64,000 nt of DNA, taken from positions 45,652-109,651 of the forward strand of contig JAMKCH010084902.1 of NCBI GenBank assembly GCA_023653785.1, given 5' to 3'. Below are positions 44,786 through 55,884 of this stretch, piece after piece (position 1 is the first letter of the stretch; every line of letters starts with the position of its first letter). Source of the stretch: Ophioderma brevispina (Eukaryota; Echinodermata; Ophiuroidea; Amphilepidida; Ophiodermatidae). Position numbers and translations under genes: made by a program. The notes below the pieces were generated by a model. That model had not been told where the DNA came from, did not search any database, and saw nothing but the letters and a program-made list of their open reading frames with translations.

Positions 44786-45521
44786 CTTAAGTGGGTGGGG
44801 GGGGGGGGGAGTTTCCATAGTACCCAACAGTTGATTTTTTGCATTTTCATCGGTTGGCAATCAAATTTTTTCAAGGAGTTTTTAATTGCTATTGTCTGCT
44901 TATAATACTGCTTCTCCTGATACAAAAAATTAAATCCGCCCAGGCTTCATTAAAATAATTAGGTTGGGTCCCTAGGAACCCCCCTTGGCACTACGGAAGT
45001 GAAAAAATCAAGATATAATATACTAATAAAACATGAAAGTAATAAAATCTTGGGATTTACTTTGCTTAGATATATACCTTAGGAGGTAATTAGAGTAATA
45101 ATTAATAATACTCTTAACTGTGTAAGTCTATGGGAAAAATAAGGCGATTTTGAAGTCTCTGAGAAAAATACAAGATGGTATAAATTTGGCTATTAATTTT
45201 GCAATAATTATTTTGATTGCGGTATTCTAGAGTAGATATAATGAATTATTTTGGTTCAAAACCTTATCATTGGGGTGCTGAGATGAAAATGTGCGAAACG
45301 AACCACTCTTTTCGAAGAGTGACAATTTCATAGCATAGGTCATAGGTCAAAGGTGGATTTTCATTTGTATTGTCGGATGTGGTTTTACGTTAACCCCATT
45401 TATTTGTGTTAGTGTCATGATCAAACTCCCACGGGAAAGTGGTTATCTGGGTTAGATCCCTAGGACCCCAGGGCACTAACGGAGTTTAGTTTTTTTTTTT
45501 AGCTTGGTAACTTAAGTGTAA
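44786..45521 (+). repeat. ACACTTAAGTG repeat family, copy B
   Basis: Left end TTTTAACACTTAAGTGGG and right end TAACTTAAGTGTAA form a short inverted repeat of about 12-14 bp. Shares internal blocks with 43283-43700 (direct) and 58390-58830 (inverted), such as AAGTCTATGGGAAAA, ATACAAGATGGTATAAATTT, CTAGAGTAGATA, GTTCAAAACCTT and GGGAAAGTGGTTATCTGGGTT. Copy B is the most complete and defines the family. Non-autonomous TIR transposon likely. Confidence 0.65.
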
Positions 45522-45524
45522 TGG

Positions 45525-46430
45525 TTTAAAACAATCTTTAAAATCACGAGCTGCAGGATTGTTTCTACATCAGGTTTACCTTTACTGTCTTGGTATTATC
45601 CAATTATGTCTCTGGGTTAACTGGGTTATTCTCTAACCTCCTTCCGAACATTGGAGTGAAAGATTTCTGTTGTAGTTGATGGGAAAGTTAAAAAAGATGA
45701 ACAACAGGCAAGGCCGGATACGCAGGATTGATTTTTTAGGGGGAGTGGGACGCAACTGCCCTAAAATGGTCTTAGATGACTCTTTAATTATACCCGTAGT
45801 CTGAGTGTCTTGGTCATCAAAATAAGTCAAAAGCCACCTTTAGAGCAGATGATATAAAAAACTGCTTGTACGTCAAACTTTTTACTTACATGCACAGAAA
45901 GGTCTTCCTGAAGGATTAAGACTCATTAGATTTCAAACCATACCATTATATCCATTTATATTTCCCTTTTGAATTATGAGTAGTTTTAAACTGGAACGCA
46001 AAAAAATTCAATACACTCTAAATTGTAATATTGTTGTAAAAATATACTGGAGATTTGTGGCGAGACAATCTAGCATATAATTTTGGAACGTTCCGTCCGT
46101 GCACCATACCTGTTATATTACTTCATCATTTGAGTTTACAGCTGTTGGTGCAAATCTCCTCATCATCGGCTAGTGCTGGTGCTGTGTTATGACATGACTG
46201 GCCGCTGCATTATTTCACATCGAAGTGCAAAAGAGTGCAAGTTCTTTTGCAATTGCAGCTTAATCGTATTGCTGCAACCATCAGGTTTGCAGCCACATCA
46301 TACCATGTTAAGGCGCAACAGGAATGACCATTTCTACAGGCAGAAGTGCTCCGTCATGTAATCACCACCCCCATTTTGTTGGAGGCAGATTATTTCTCAT
46401 AAACTATTCAACTGTGTGATAAGTACCGTT
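45525..46430. other. Gene-free stretch
   Basis: No gene recognised. A 62-codon plus frame at 46173-46361 has no domain. Confidence 0.35.
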
Positions 46431-47770
46431 TGAATGTTGCTATGCTGCAGCACTTCTTGTGGAGGCTAGCTGAAATTTCGAACTTGAACACGTTAAAGAC
46501 CAATTGCTATTTGGTACGCAATGGGACAATATTTGTTGAGCGAGTCCTAGCTGCTGGCCCTGTAAAGCTTTAAAAAAAAGCTTCTCTAACTCTCTCCACA
46601 TCCTCGTGAGTGCTTTCACTGTTTGCAAAAGTATCAAGAGAGTCATATTCCTGCTTCTTGTTTAATAAATTGAATGCCTTAGTCTTACCCTGAGGAAAAA
46701 AAATGACAGACACAGTATCACACCCTGGCACCGCATGAAGAAACATTGGGTGATCTTTGGTATCTCTTATATTAGTATCCTAAATATCACGGATGTGGAA
46801 AAATCTTTTAGCCTTGCTGCGGCATAACATGAACATTTGTGTAGAATTACTTGCTCTAGTCAATACCATGACAAGTAGGTCAATGTCATTTCCAACTACA
46901 ACTCTGGAGTCTCCTCTGCCTCTGCTACAGAGGCTGTTGAACTATCAGCCTGTTTGACATGTATGTCAGCCAATTTCTCACGCAGAAGTTGAATGAATCT
47001 CTTCTTATTGTTACTCTTTGCCAAGATGATTTCTGGCTAGTGGTTGTTGGCATGCTTTCCTCAAATATGTGTCTTGAGATGTCCTTTTGGGCTCGCTGTG
47101 CATGTTCCGCACCTTTCGTGGAAATCCGACTGCCATATCTATCGAAAACAACTGTCGACTCATCACCATAATTCTTCAGGATCACGAAACATAATCCTGG
47201 CATACGTGGATGGTTTTTGGGTCATACAAACTGATGAAGCAGATGTCCACATCTATGACAAAAGGCATTTTTCCGGAAGCAGGGGTTACTGGGTGATGAA
47301 TTCAACAGGTCACCAATGACTTTTGTTGCCTTTTGCATTTCCCCATCTTTGAACAGAGAAAGTGGCTGAGGCGCAAGTTCTTAAGCAAGGAACTCTTCTA
47401 TCTCAGGGGTATCACAGACAGCAAATTGACAAATTGTGTCCATGTACCTCAGCGTGCTCCCATTTGTGATGCACTGGAGCAATTCACATGTGTTCGCACA
47501 TAAGACCTTTGCCAAATTACACAATCAAACCTTGTTTTGATCGCTGGAAGCACATCCACAAAATGGAATGTCTACAACTGGACCTGTTGCTGATCCATCT
47601 GTGAATTGTGACAGTGCTGTGGAGCTGGAAAGGAAGGTCACATTCGCAATGTTTAGAAAGAAGTTTACAGACAGCACACCATGGAGAGGGGACAAAGTAT
47701 ACAATTGGCAAAACCGTAAGAGTCAGACGACAGAATATTGAAGTTATTCAGCAGGATTACATGTGTCTTG
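46430..47770 (-). pseudogene. GCD-motif protein family pseudogene, minus-strand copy
   Basis: Minus-strand frames carry blocks of an uncharacterised protein family often seen in repetitive contexts in invertebrate genomes. VVFDRYGS...STKGAEHAQRAQKD is at about 47150-47090, EESMPTTTSQKSSW at about 47070-47030, and FLHAVPGCDTVS at about 46745-46705, with the invariant GCDT at 46714-46725. The region equivalent to a downstream S/T-rich helix is at about 46690-46620, and the downstream KALQGQ block near 46560. Stops and frameshifts break it. The VFDxY and GCDxxxxxxGxG pattern recalls PIN/FEN1-like nucleases, but that link is my inference. A second copy faces it at 47800-48390. Confidence 0.65.
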
Positions 47771-47799
47771 AATAACAGTTTTGCGATGGACGAGTTCTT

Positions 47800-48390
47800 T
47801 GCTTATGAATTTGCGCCTCCGCCACAAAAAGGGCCATTGGTGAAATCCATCACCCAGCAATCCAAGCTTCCAGGGCTATGTAGCAGCGGGATGTACACGA
47901 AGGTTGCGGAATAGGCACGGTGAGCACCAAAGGGAACATCTCGAGACATGTTTGAGGAAAGCATGCCAACGACCACTAGCCAGGAATCATTCTTTGCAAT
48001 TATAGCAACAATCAGAAGAGATTCATACAACTTCTGTGTGAGAAATCGCTGATGGCTGGCATAAGTGTCAAATAGGTTCGAAGCTAAGTGATTTTACATT
48101 GTTAATGTAATGGCGCAGCAAAGCTGTAACAGTTTTCCACATTGTGATATTCAGGATGCAAGGCTACCAAAGATCACCTAATGTTTCCTTCATGCGATTC
48201 AGGTTGTGATTCGGTGTGTGCCATTTTTTGTCAGGTAAGACTAAGGCATTACAATTTCAAGATAGAGGGTTATTGCAGTATTCATTTATGGGCAAAAAAA
48301 TGTGTCACGAGGTCGGAGGATGGATTACATTATGAGCCCTTAGATGATACTGCAAACCCTATTCTATTTCCTAAAGCAGCTTGATTTAAT
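47800..48390 (+). pseudogene. GCD-motif protein family pseudogene, plus-strand copy
   Basis: Plus-strand frames repeat the same family in the opposite orientation. A degraded ARRAPKGTSRDMFEESMPTT block is at about 47915-47970, RRDSYNFCVRNR at about 48015-48050, a HCDIQDARLPKIT block at about 48140-48180, and the CD motif as SGCDSV at 48199-48216, followed by an open frame to 48381 ending FPKAA. It shares about 130 bases of close inverted similarity with 46985-47130. Probably an inverted duplicate or a second insertion. Not intact. Confidence 0.6.
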
Positions 48391-49480
48391 AAGAAAATGT
48401 ATGTGCGACCCACTTTGCAGAATATTGCAGTAAATTGACCAATCAGAAAGCTGCATTTTCAATTAATGGCCAATAGAGATGTGCAATAATGCAGTGGCCC
48501 AGTCATGTTTACACGCTATCCCTAGCTATGTATGATAAGGAGAGAGATTGCACAAAAGCTGTGAACTCAAATGAAGTTCAGGACTGATACAACACGTATG
48601 GTACACTAAATGTATTGTGCACGTTTAAGGTACTTAAACGTTTTTGGGTGCTCAGGATAACCATGGTATTGTATTGATGCTGGAGGCAACTTTATTTGAA
48701 AATATTGGCCATTTTCATTAACTCTGGGCACCTTCTTGGTTTAGGCTATGTCGAAGCTTTTGTTTACCTAGGTAACAGTTTATTAGATTTCTTGTACCTA
48801 AAACATATTATAAGACACCTTGTTTCACTGTCATGCTAATTTGGATGCAAAGTTATGATAAAAATGTGGATGGCTGCCATGTTGGACGCCATCTTGGATT
48901 TCCAAAGTTCCACAACTGGGATTCTTGGGGACTTTATTAGTCTGTTAGTTAGACTATTTCTAAGACCATCCTGAACAAATCAGCTTGTTATCAGCCATGT
49001 CCACCTTTAAGGCCATTATGAGCTAATCCTTGGCCTACTCCCTAGAGACTTCCTGGCACTCTTGTTAGATTCTACAAAGTTTTTAATGAATTGTAGGTTG
49101 GTAATGATGACAGATATGTAAAATGGTAAGAATAAGCCAAACAAAATGAATTAATGTCTGAGTAACAGTGATGGTTTGCTTTTAATTATTGGGACAATTA
49201 ACATCCTAATTAGAACAATAATTAGGCAACCGATTATCTAAAAAACAAGCACAAATATAATCATGGGAATTATTTGATTTCCTCAATATCAGCCGAAATA
49301 CGCTATTTTTTAGAATGTGCGCCCTGTACTAAACATCGTTCACAAGTTACCAAGCCAGTCATCTGTCGAAATCAATGTCCGTCATCTGTCAGGTCAGTGG
49401 CGACGCAACAGCATACACCAAATTACCACAGTTATTTCCTGAACTAATTATTAGATTAATTATTTAACGAGATAAATTTC
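48390..49480. other. Gene-free stretch
   Basis: Nothing recognised apart from a GCCATGTTGGACGCCATCTT motif near 48880 like those at 4.2-4.6 kb. Confidence 0.35.
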
Positions 49481-49690
49481 AGAGAAGCCATAAAAAGGAA
49501 GGGAGAGACCCGTAGGCGTTTTGCATTACAATATGAATTCCCCCAGCATTGGAGCATTCATATTGTAATGCAGCGTGAATGCTGGGGCATTCATATTGTA
49601 AAGCAGCGTTGTTGTTAAAGTTAACATGGTTGAAAAAGCGGCGTCTATCACCGCATCCATGGACCAGATCAAACATCATCGTTTACTCCT
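49480..49690. repeat. Clustered inverted repeats of GCATTACAATATGAAT
   Basis: GCATTACAATATGAAT (49523), its complement ATTCATATTGTAATGC (49556-49571) and a third ATTCATATTGTAAAGC (49589) alternate with CCCCAGCATT and its complement AATGCTGGGG. The sequence can fold into alternative hairpins. Likely a small foldback element. Confidence 0.6.
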
Positions 49691-49969
49691 CACTACAAAA
49701 AGGTTTTTAAACACCTTTGGTTGTTTAAAGTATGGACCCTCTATATCAACGCTAGGTAGTTTAGTACTCTAAAATTGTGTTGGTCACTTTTTCAATAGGG
49801 GCCAATTTAAGGTTACACAGGGGGTCAAACTTTTTAAAATGCGCCAATCATGTTGAAATGTATGCCATATTGTCGTCAAGTCATAAGGATTCAAAAAATG
49901 TATAGTTTGTACCATCTATGCAATTGGTTTGGGTGTTAGCAGGGTAAAAATTTCTAAAATGGTAAAAAA

Positions 49970-52560
49970 GGTAAATTTCTATTTGTCAAGAGTATGAAAG
50001 TCAGCAGAATTGATATGGTAACGGAAGTCTTTATTCATGATTAATCTGATCACTTTGTTTTGAGCACCATGGCGTCTCGCTTTGAGCATGGTATTGGAAA
50101 TAACCACCCTAAACAAAGTAAGAGAAGGGTGCGTAGTAGATTTCCTTAGTAATCAAAAAGATCTAAACCAACAAAGAAGGTCTGAGCAAATTGTCTTCTT
50201 TATATCCATATTAAAATAATTAGCCTGCCTGTAAAGAAAGTTGAGACGAGAATTTTCTTTACTAACAATGTCAACAACAATTTGTTCACCATAAAGGCAC
50301 TGGTTCAACTCCAAAACAACAGAATGTTTGGCCTTAATATTAATTGACCATCACAAACAATTGAGAATTCAGTATACTGGCTTTGTTTACTTAGACCCAA
50401 ACATACTCGTTAGTCTTTCAATCAACCATTTATTGCCATTTTCCAGATTAGTTTTAACTTTGCCATTTTTTTACACTTTTGCCAAGTGTTTTTTGAATAT
50501 GATCCTCTAAAACCAGATTTGAATTGATGATGAGATTATTGCCAACCAAATATTTGAAACACAGGAAGGATACTCACTGGTCTGTAATTTTGCTATTTTC
50601 ATGTCATTAGGAACGATGTTAGTCCTTAAAGAGGTGTTAACAATATGAGTGATGGGACTTTTAATAACCTCAGCAGCATCCTTAATAAAACGGCCTTGGA
50701 TACCATCTAGACCAGTACTTTTACTTCTGTTAAAGGGCCCAGGAAATGAGATGATAAACCTACTCCAAATCTTTATGAACATTCCATTCCAATAAACAGG
50801 GCCAGAAAAAAGAATACTTCTACCAGTGACATCATTAGTGAAACTATTGATTTTCAGTCAGTGTCATGAATAGATTCACACCAGTCACCTGCAAATTTTC
50901 TATTACTCTCTGAAAAATCAATAGTATGACTAATGATGTCATCACCAACCCAAATATTGAATGCTTTCTTGTCCCTCCTTGTAGACTTGACACAACCACA
51001 TCCTATTTGCATTCCAGGGACCTTACTGACTCGAATCTCATTCAGACAAACCTTCTTCATCAATTTCTTGAAGCTCAAATGAATCTGGCACAACATTTTG
51101 GTAAATTACTTTCTAAAAACATGTGAATCACAATCATAAGGTTTAGACTCTTGCTCAGGAAGTTTACTCACACGATTGACTGCAATTTCAGTAAAAAATG
51201 GTTAAAATGGTCAGCAACAGCTCTTTCATCGTGACATTTTTCACCATTAACGTAACGAACTTTCACGCTCACGAATAGTTTCACGAATCTCAGGAGAGAT
51301 CCATGGATTAAGATGGTTTTTGATCCGAACTTCCTTTAAAGGAGCCACAGAATCAACGACAGTGGTAAATAAAACCCGGAAACATTCCCACGATTCATTG
51401 ACGTTATTAGACCTATAAACAGAAGACCAATCAACAGTTTTCAACATTTCACAAAATATTGAGAGACCGAGTCTGAATCCCTTTATGGGAATCATACTGG
51501 TTTTTTAATCTTGCGCATTGTACAATACACAATGTAATGGTCACTTATACCATACGGTATGACACCATATTGCTGAATCTTTTGCATATTATTACATATT
51601 ACATGTTTCGTAGTGGGGTTCAAACGTAGGCCAGTGATATTCTGCTCCTGCCTAACCCTAGGGTATATGTCTGCTGATGCAAGTGAAAGCTGCAGAAGGG
51701 GGTTTGTCTTCTGGTAGCTCCGCGTGTTCAACCTGTCTTCTCCATTCTTAAATACCGAGCGCCCTAACGTGACAAGAAGGCACTTGGTACCATTTTAAAA
51801 TCTGTGGTGTGACCCGAAGAATGCTAGGGTTAGGGTCGCACCAAATTCCAACAACAACACAAACAACGTCACAAAGTAAACACTCATGAATTTGCACTAC
51901 CGTAGCCTGATTTAGACCTAACACGCTCGTTTGGTGAGTATCCAATTTCCCTAGCCATGCTAAGTAGGAGTTTCAGAAATTTACTGTGAAGTTGAACATG
52001 TACATCTCTTCTGTCAGCTTTCCTGCTGCTGAACTGGATGAAATAGATATGTTTTAGTTTTTAGGTAAACGAGAAATGGAGAGTACAAGATCCAAGCAAA
52101 TAGTGATTTTCAACAATTTACATTATGCACGTGTATCAATAAAATCGCAGGATTTAAAGCGATTTGTTTCGAAGACAATAATGCAACTATTGCATCTACT
52201 TTGATTGTCCGTAATCTTATCTTTGATAAGATTTTGGTTTTGGGTTAATTTTCGATTCTTGGTTTAACAGTTATGACAAATATTGTGAAGCCCTCTGAAT
52301 CGGGTCGGTCCGATCTAATGACCTTAACACAACAGCCAGTTGCATACAATGTAGAGATGCATGAAGACAATTAAAACAGAACAACACTCTGATGATAAGT
52401 GTCACTTAGATTTAATAACTGCAGGCTATCGCTGTTTCAAAGCATCATGGGGGTCGTTTCTGATATCAAATCATTAAAAAAGACTAGCATTGCAATTAAA
52501 ATCGAGTTTTGAACATGATATTGCACCTTGAGTGAAAAAATCTAGATAACAAGATTCTGA
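49970..52560 (-). pseudogene. Minus-strand LINE, copy 1, internally deleted
   Basis: Reading down the minus strand: an endonuclease C-terminal motif VIPYGISDHYIVYC (about 51570-51510), then a linker block NHLNPWISPEIRETIRERES (about 51320-51255). Next is an RT start STGLDGIQGRFIKDAAEVIK (about 50720-50660), IVPNDMKIAK (about 50620-50590), and a thumb/tail segment near 50250-50110 (LNFLYRQANYFNMDIKK-like). Compared with copy 2 at 55885-58380, about 390 bp containing the catalytic core (including YADD) is missing at about 50485. Frameshifted and dead. Jockey/CR1-superfamily assignment is by motif style. Confidence 0.75.
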
Positions 52561-53100
52561 CATTGGTTTAAAAGTTCCCTTCCACTTTATAGATATTAAG
52601 AATATTTACAGTTCAAACAATTTCCGCTGCTTTCGTTGTAATTAAAATAATACTTATTGCAAGCCCAATCCTGCCACACCGGTCCTTTGTGAGACTCCTA
52701 TACCTCTACTGAATTTCAAATCTTTCAGTCGATATCTCCGATTTCAAAATCGGGTCAACTTGGAATTGATAACCCTTCTTCAATGCACTGTATCTTTGGA
52801 CAGAAGTGTCGAAATGAGATGGGATAAAAGCATAGTGAAGAGTATAAAAACACGATGAACAGAGGTGTTTTATATTTTCTAATATTTTTTTTATTTCTAA
52901 CCCTGCATTTTTATTGATACACGCTGTATAGTAGAAAATGCGTGCAGGTCCAGATCGGCGATTAGATTATTCCATCTCCTCAGTCGGTAGTTCAAGTTCA
53001 TCAGTCGGTAGACATATTTCCAGGTCCACTTCAATCGATCGGGAGCTGTTTCTCTGCAAAGCTTAATACTTGTTTCATCTGATTAAGCTAAGTCTTTTTT
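52560..53100. other. Gene-free stretch
   Basis: No gene recognised. A short TCAGTCGGTAG phrase is duplicated at about 52981 and 53000. Confidence 0.35.
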
Positions 53101-53103
53101 TTT

Positions 53104-53195
53104 GGCGTGGTAGCCGACGGGCTACCCGCTCTATTCGCTTTGTTTTTACCTACTTGGGCGTGGTAGCCGACGGGCTACCCGCTCTATTCGCTTGC
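53104..53195. repeat. Direct duplication of a 38-bp hairpin-forming unit
   Basis: GGCGTGGTAGCCGACGGGCT... occurs at 53104 and again at 53158, identical over about 38 bases through CTCTATTCGCTT. Each copy contains GTAGCCCGACGGGCTAC-like complementarity (GTAGCC / GGCTAC), forming a perfect 6-bp-stem hairpin. Spacer about 16 bases. Confidence 0.7.
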
Positions 53196-53360
53196 CGTTT
53201 ATATCCTCTAAAATCTACATGTGTGATAGCTTATGAAATGTTGTGCAATTTACGTCATTTGGATATGTACTCAATAAGATAAGGCCTCTAAACCCTGAAC
53301 GTTTCATTGAACAAAAAGATATTAATGTTCAAAAGACTAGAAATACAAAGCGATCACTTA

Positions 53361-53729
53361 TCACACTGTGCGTCGGGAGCGGTATAAAATAAAAACACAA
53401 CCGGTAACACAACAAAGATGAATCTTAGAGGGCGTACGTTGTACCGTAATGTACTTTCGTTGCTGGCGACGGGAGGGTGGCCAAGAAATCACAAATTTAT
53501 ACATCGCCATTGATTTAACACGTAAAAACAAAATCCTGCCGAGAATTTCTGAAATTTGTATTAAGTTGTCAAGGAATACCTTCTTATTCCAAAACTGTTG
53601 AAGCTGGAAGAATAGCCAGGTATACATACCTAAACATCGAATTTTATGCCCGTCGACGAGTACTGAAACAACGAAGTAGACAAACTCTTTAAAGTTCAAA
53701 AAAGGCCATCTGCATATGTACAAACTCAC
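53361..53729 (-). CDS. Unrecognised 122-codon open frame
   Basis: The second-longest unexplained open frame in the window, minus strand. The predicted protein is aromatic-rich (MSLYICRWPFLNF start) with a basic middle (WPPSRRQQRKYI). No domain is recognised. There is no supporting homologous copy in the window, and it could be chance. Composition is not clearly different from surrounding DNA. Confidence 0.15.
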   Translation of the reverse strand: MSLYICRWPFLNFKEFVYFVVSVLVDGHKIRCLGMYTWLFFQLQQFWNKKVFLDNLIQISEILGRILFLRVKSMAMYKFVISWPPSRRQQRKYITVQRTPSKIHLCCVTGCVFILYRSRRTV

Positions 53730-54460
53730 CTTACCTCTCTCTTTCCAACCACACTTCTATGAATTAAAACTTTGAGATTCTTGGACATATTCGACTTCAA
53801 ACTTTCCTTTCAATGTATCGCTACTTTTCCATCAGGATCTTCCACATTAATTTATTTACTAAACAGTGAATTTATAATTATCAACAAGAAATGCATCATC
53901 CTAAACCCAGACTCCTAAATGCTATTCCTCATTAATCAGAACTCATCAACTTTGTTTTGGTCCTGCTTCTGGAACAAACTTGATAAGACACCCACATGAA
54001 GTAAAACACCCGGTTCATATCCGGTTGCTTCAAACGCAAACATAAAAAGTAACTTAATTTGCCGATTAAATGTTTGGATATCTCCCTCCTTTCTCATCCT
54101 TGCTTGTCTACTGTTGGCATGGCCCGTCCACCAGCGCTTATATTATCCCATAACGTTCTGTATTGTCCTGTACTTGTCGATGTCTGTCCTGTCTTAAGTG
54201 CATGTCCTCCTTTGTATTTTTCCTCCCTTCCTAAATTATTCTCCTATAATTTATGTTTATTCCATTATTAAAATCTGTTTTTAATTGTTATTAGTAAGGG
54301 TGGGATCAAAGATTAAAGCTCCTCGGGATGTATTTTGATCTCTCCTTCACTTGTAAATTTCCTCTGGTTATATTACTATAATCATATTATAATACGGGAA
54401 CGTTACGGTATGTTTTCCGCATCATAATTGTTAACTTTATAACCCTTATGTACTTGCAAT
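53730..54460. other. Gene-free stretch
   Basis: Nothing recognised; short frames only. Confidence 0.35.
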
Positions 54461-54461
54461 A

Positions 54462-54971
54462 CAGGGTTCCCGCTTAGTAGGATTTTGGTGTCAAATGACA
54501 TGCAGAATTTTCACTGGACACGATAAATTCAGATTGAGTAACAAAATGAGGTCCACTTGGACCCCATAATTATAAGCCTCTGAAAGGCAATTTTTTTTGA
54601 AACCTCAAATGCAAAATTTATAGACATTGTTTCTGCTAAATGCAACATTCAAAATAGTGCTTATTGTGGGAAAACCATATTCATAATATTGCAATGGCTA
54701 TTTATACTACTAGCAGGGTTCCCGCTTAGTAGGATTTTGGTGTCAAATGACATGCAGAATTTTCACTGGACACGATAAATTCAGATTGAGTAACAAAATG
54801 GATGTCCACTTTGGACCCATAATTATAGCCCTCTGAAAGGCAATTTTTTTTTTTTGAAACCTCAAATGCAAAATTTATAGACCATTGTTTCTGCTAAATG
54901 CAACATTCAAATATTGCTTATGTGGGAAAACCAAATTCCATAATATTGCAATGGCTATTTATAACTACTAG
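54462..54971. repeat. Tandem duplication of a 252-bp unit
   Basis: Two adjacent copies (54462-54713 and 54714-54971), each starting CAGGGTTCCCGCTTAG and ending CTATTTATA(A)CTACTAG, nearly identical apart from single-base indels and a longer T-run in copy 2. Recent local duplication. No coding content. Confidence 0.9.
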
Positions 54972-55880
54972 TATTTGTGTTTGTCCCTGAAAGAACCACT
55001 CTTGTTTAAACTGCAAATAAGGAACATGATTACCTCACAGTTTTGACGCAAATAGCACAATAGAAATCGGAAATCTTACACACCATGCATTTGGAAATGA
55101 TAGTCCTGATTAGTACATAAAAACATTTGGAAGGCTGAATAATTCTGAACCTTTGCGAAATTTGGGGTCCTGCAGTGGACTTCAAGTAAACAAAACCTAA
55201 AAAACATAAAAATAATAAAAAAAGTAAAAAAAATCATTTTCATTTATTTAAACAAATCGTTGTTATGAATTAAAATAATGAACTTGTGAACTAATATTTC
55301 ACCGACCTACAAACTATCTTTACCACTAAACCACACGGTGTCCTTTTTTAACTTATGCACAATTTATTGGCTATAATATTGCCCATATACTAAGCTTCTA
55401 TACACAGTTAAACGCATTGGCGTCACTTAATAACAAGTTCGTAACATACAAATGTAAAAAAAAATATAAATGATTTATTCAAATTAATAGTCAATGACTT
55501 ACAAGCCATTGTCATCAACAATGAATACCGAGGCGCACTTTTGAACTCTGTGTGTGTGTGTGGTGGGTTTGATGTGTGTGTTTGTAATTAATATTTTTTC
55601 TTATATAACTACACTCGTAGGTATGTGAAAGACGTGCCCGTGATAGAACTCACTACTTCTATAATAGTTGGAGTAATCATTCTGGCGAAGTAAATAGGTA
55701 CGCCAGCTTCTCCGCCAAAACAGCACACCACCGTGTTGCACGTAGGATCCAGTGACACGTAACAAGTATGAACGCGCGCGTGTCATGCCCAAGAAAGTTT
55801 CACTCAAAAACACTATACAGCTACCTGGCATAGCCTAGCTCTAGCCTGGCCCTAGCCAACCCTAAAGACGCAAGTACACG
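54972..55880. other. Gene-free stretch with TG microsatellite
   Basis: A TG-rich tract lies at about 55550-55585. A minus-strand 76-codon frame at 55601-55831 has no domain. Nothing else recognised. Confidence 0.4.
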
Positions 55881-55884
55881 CGTA

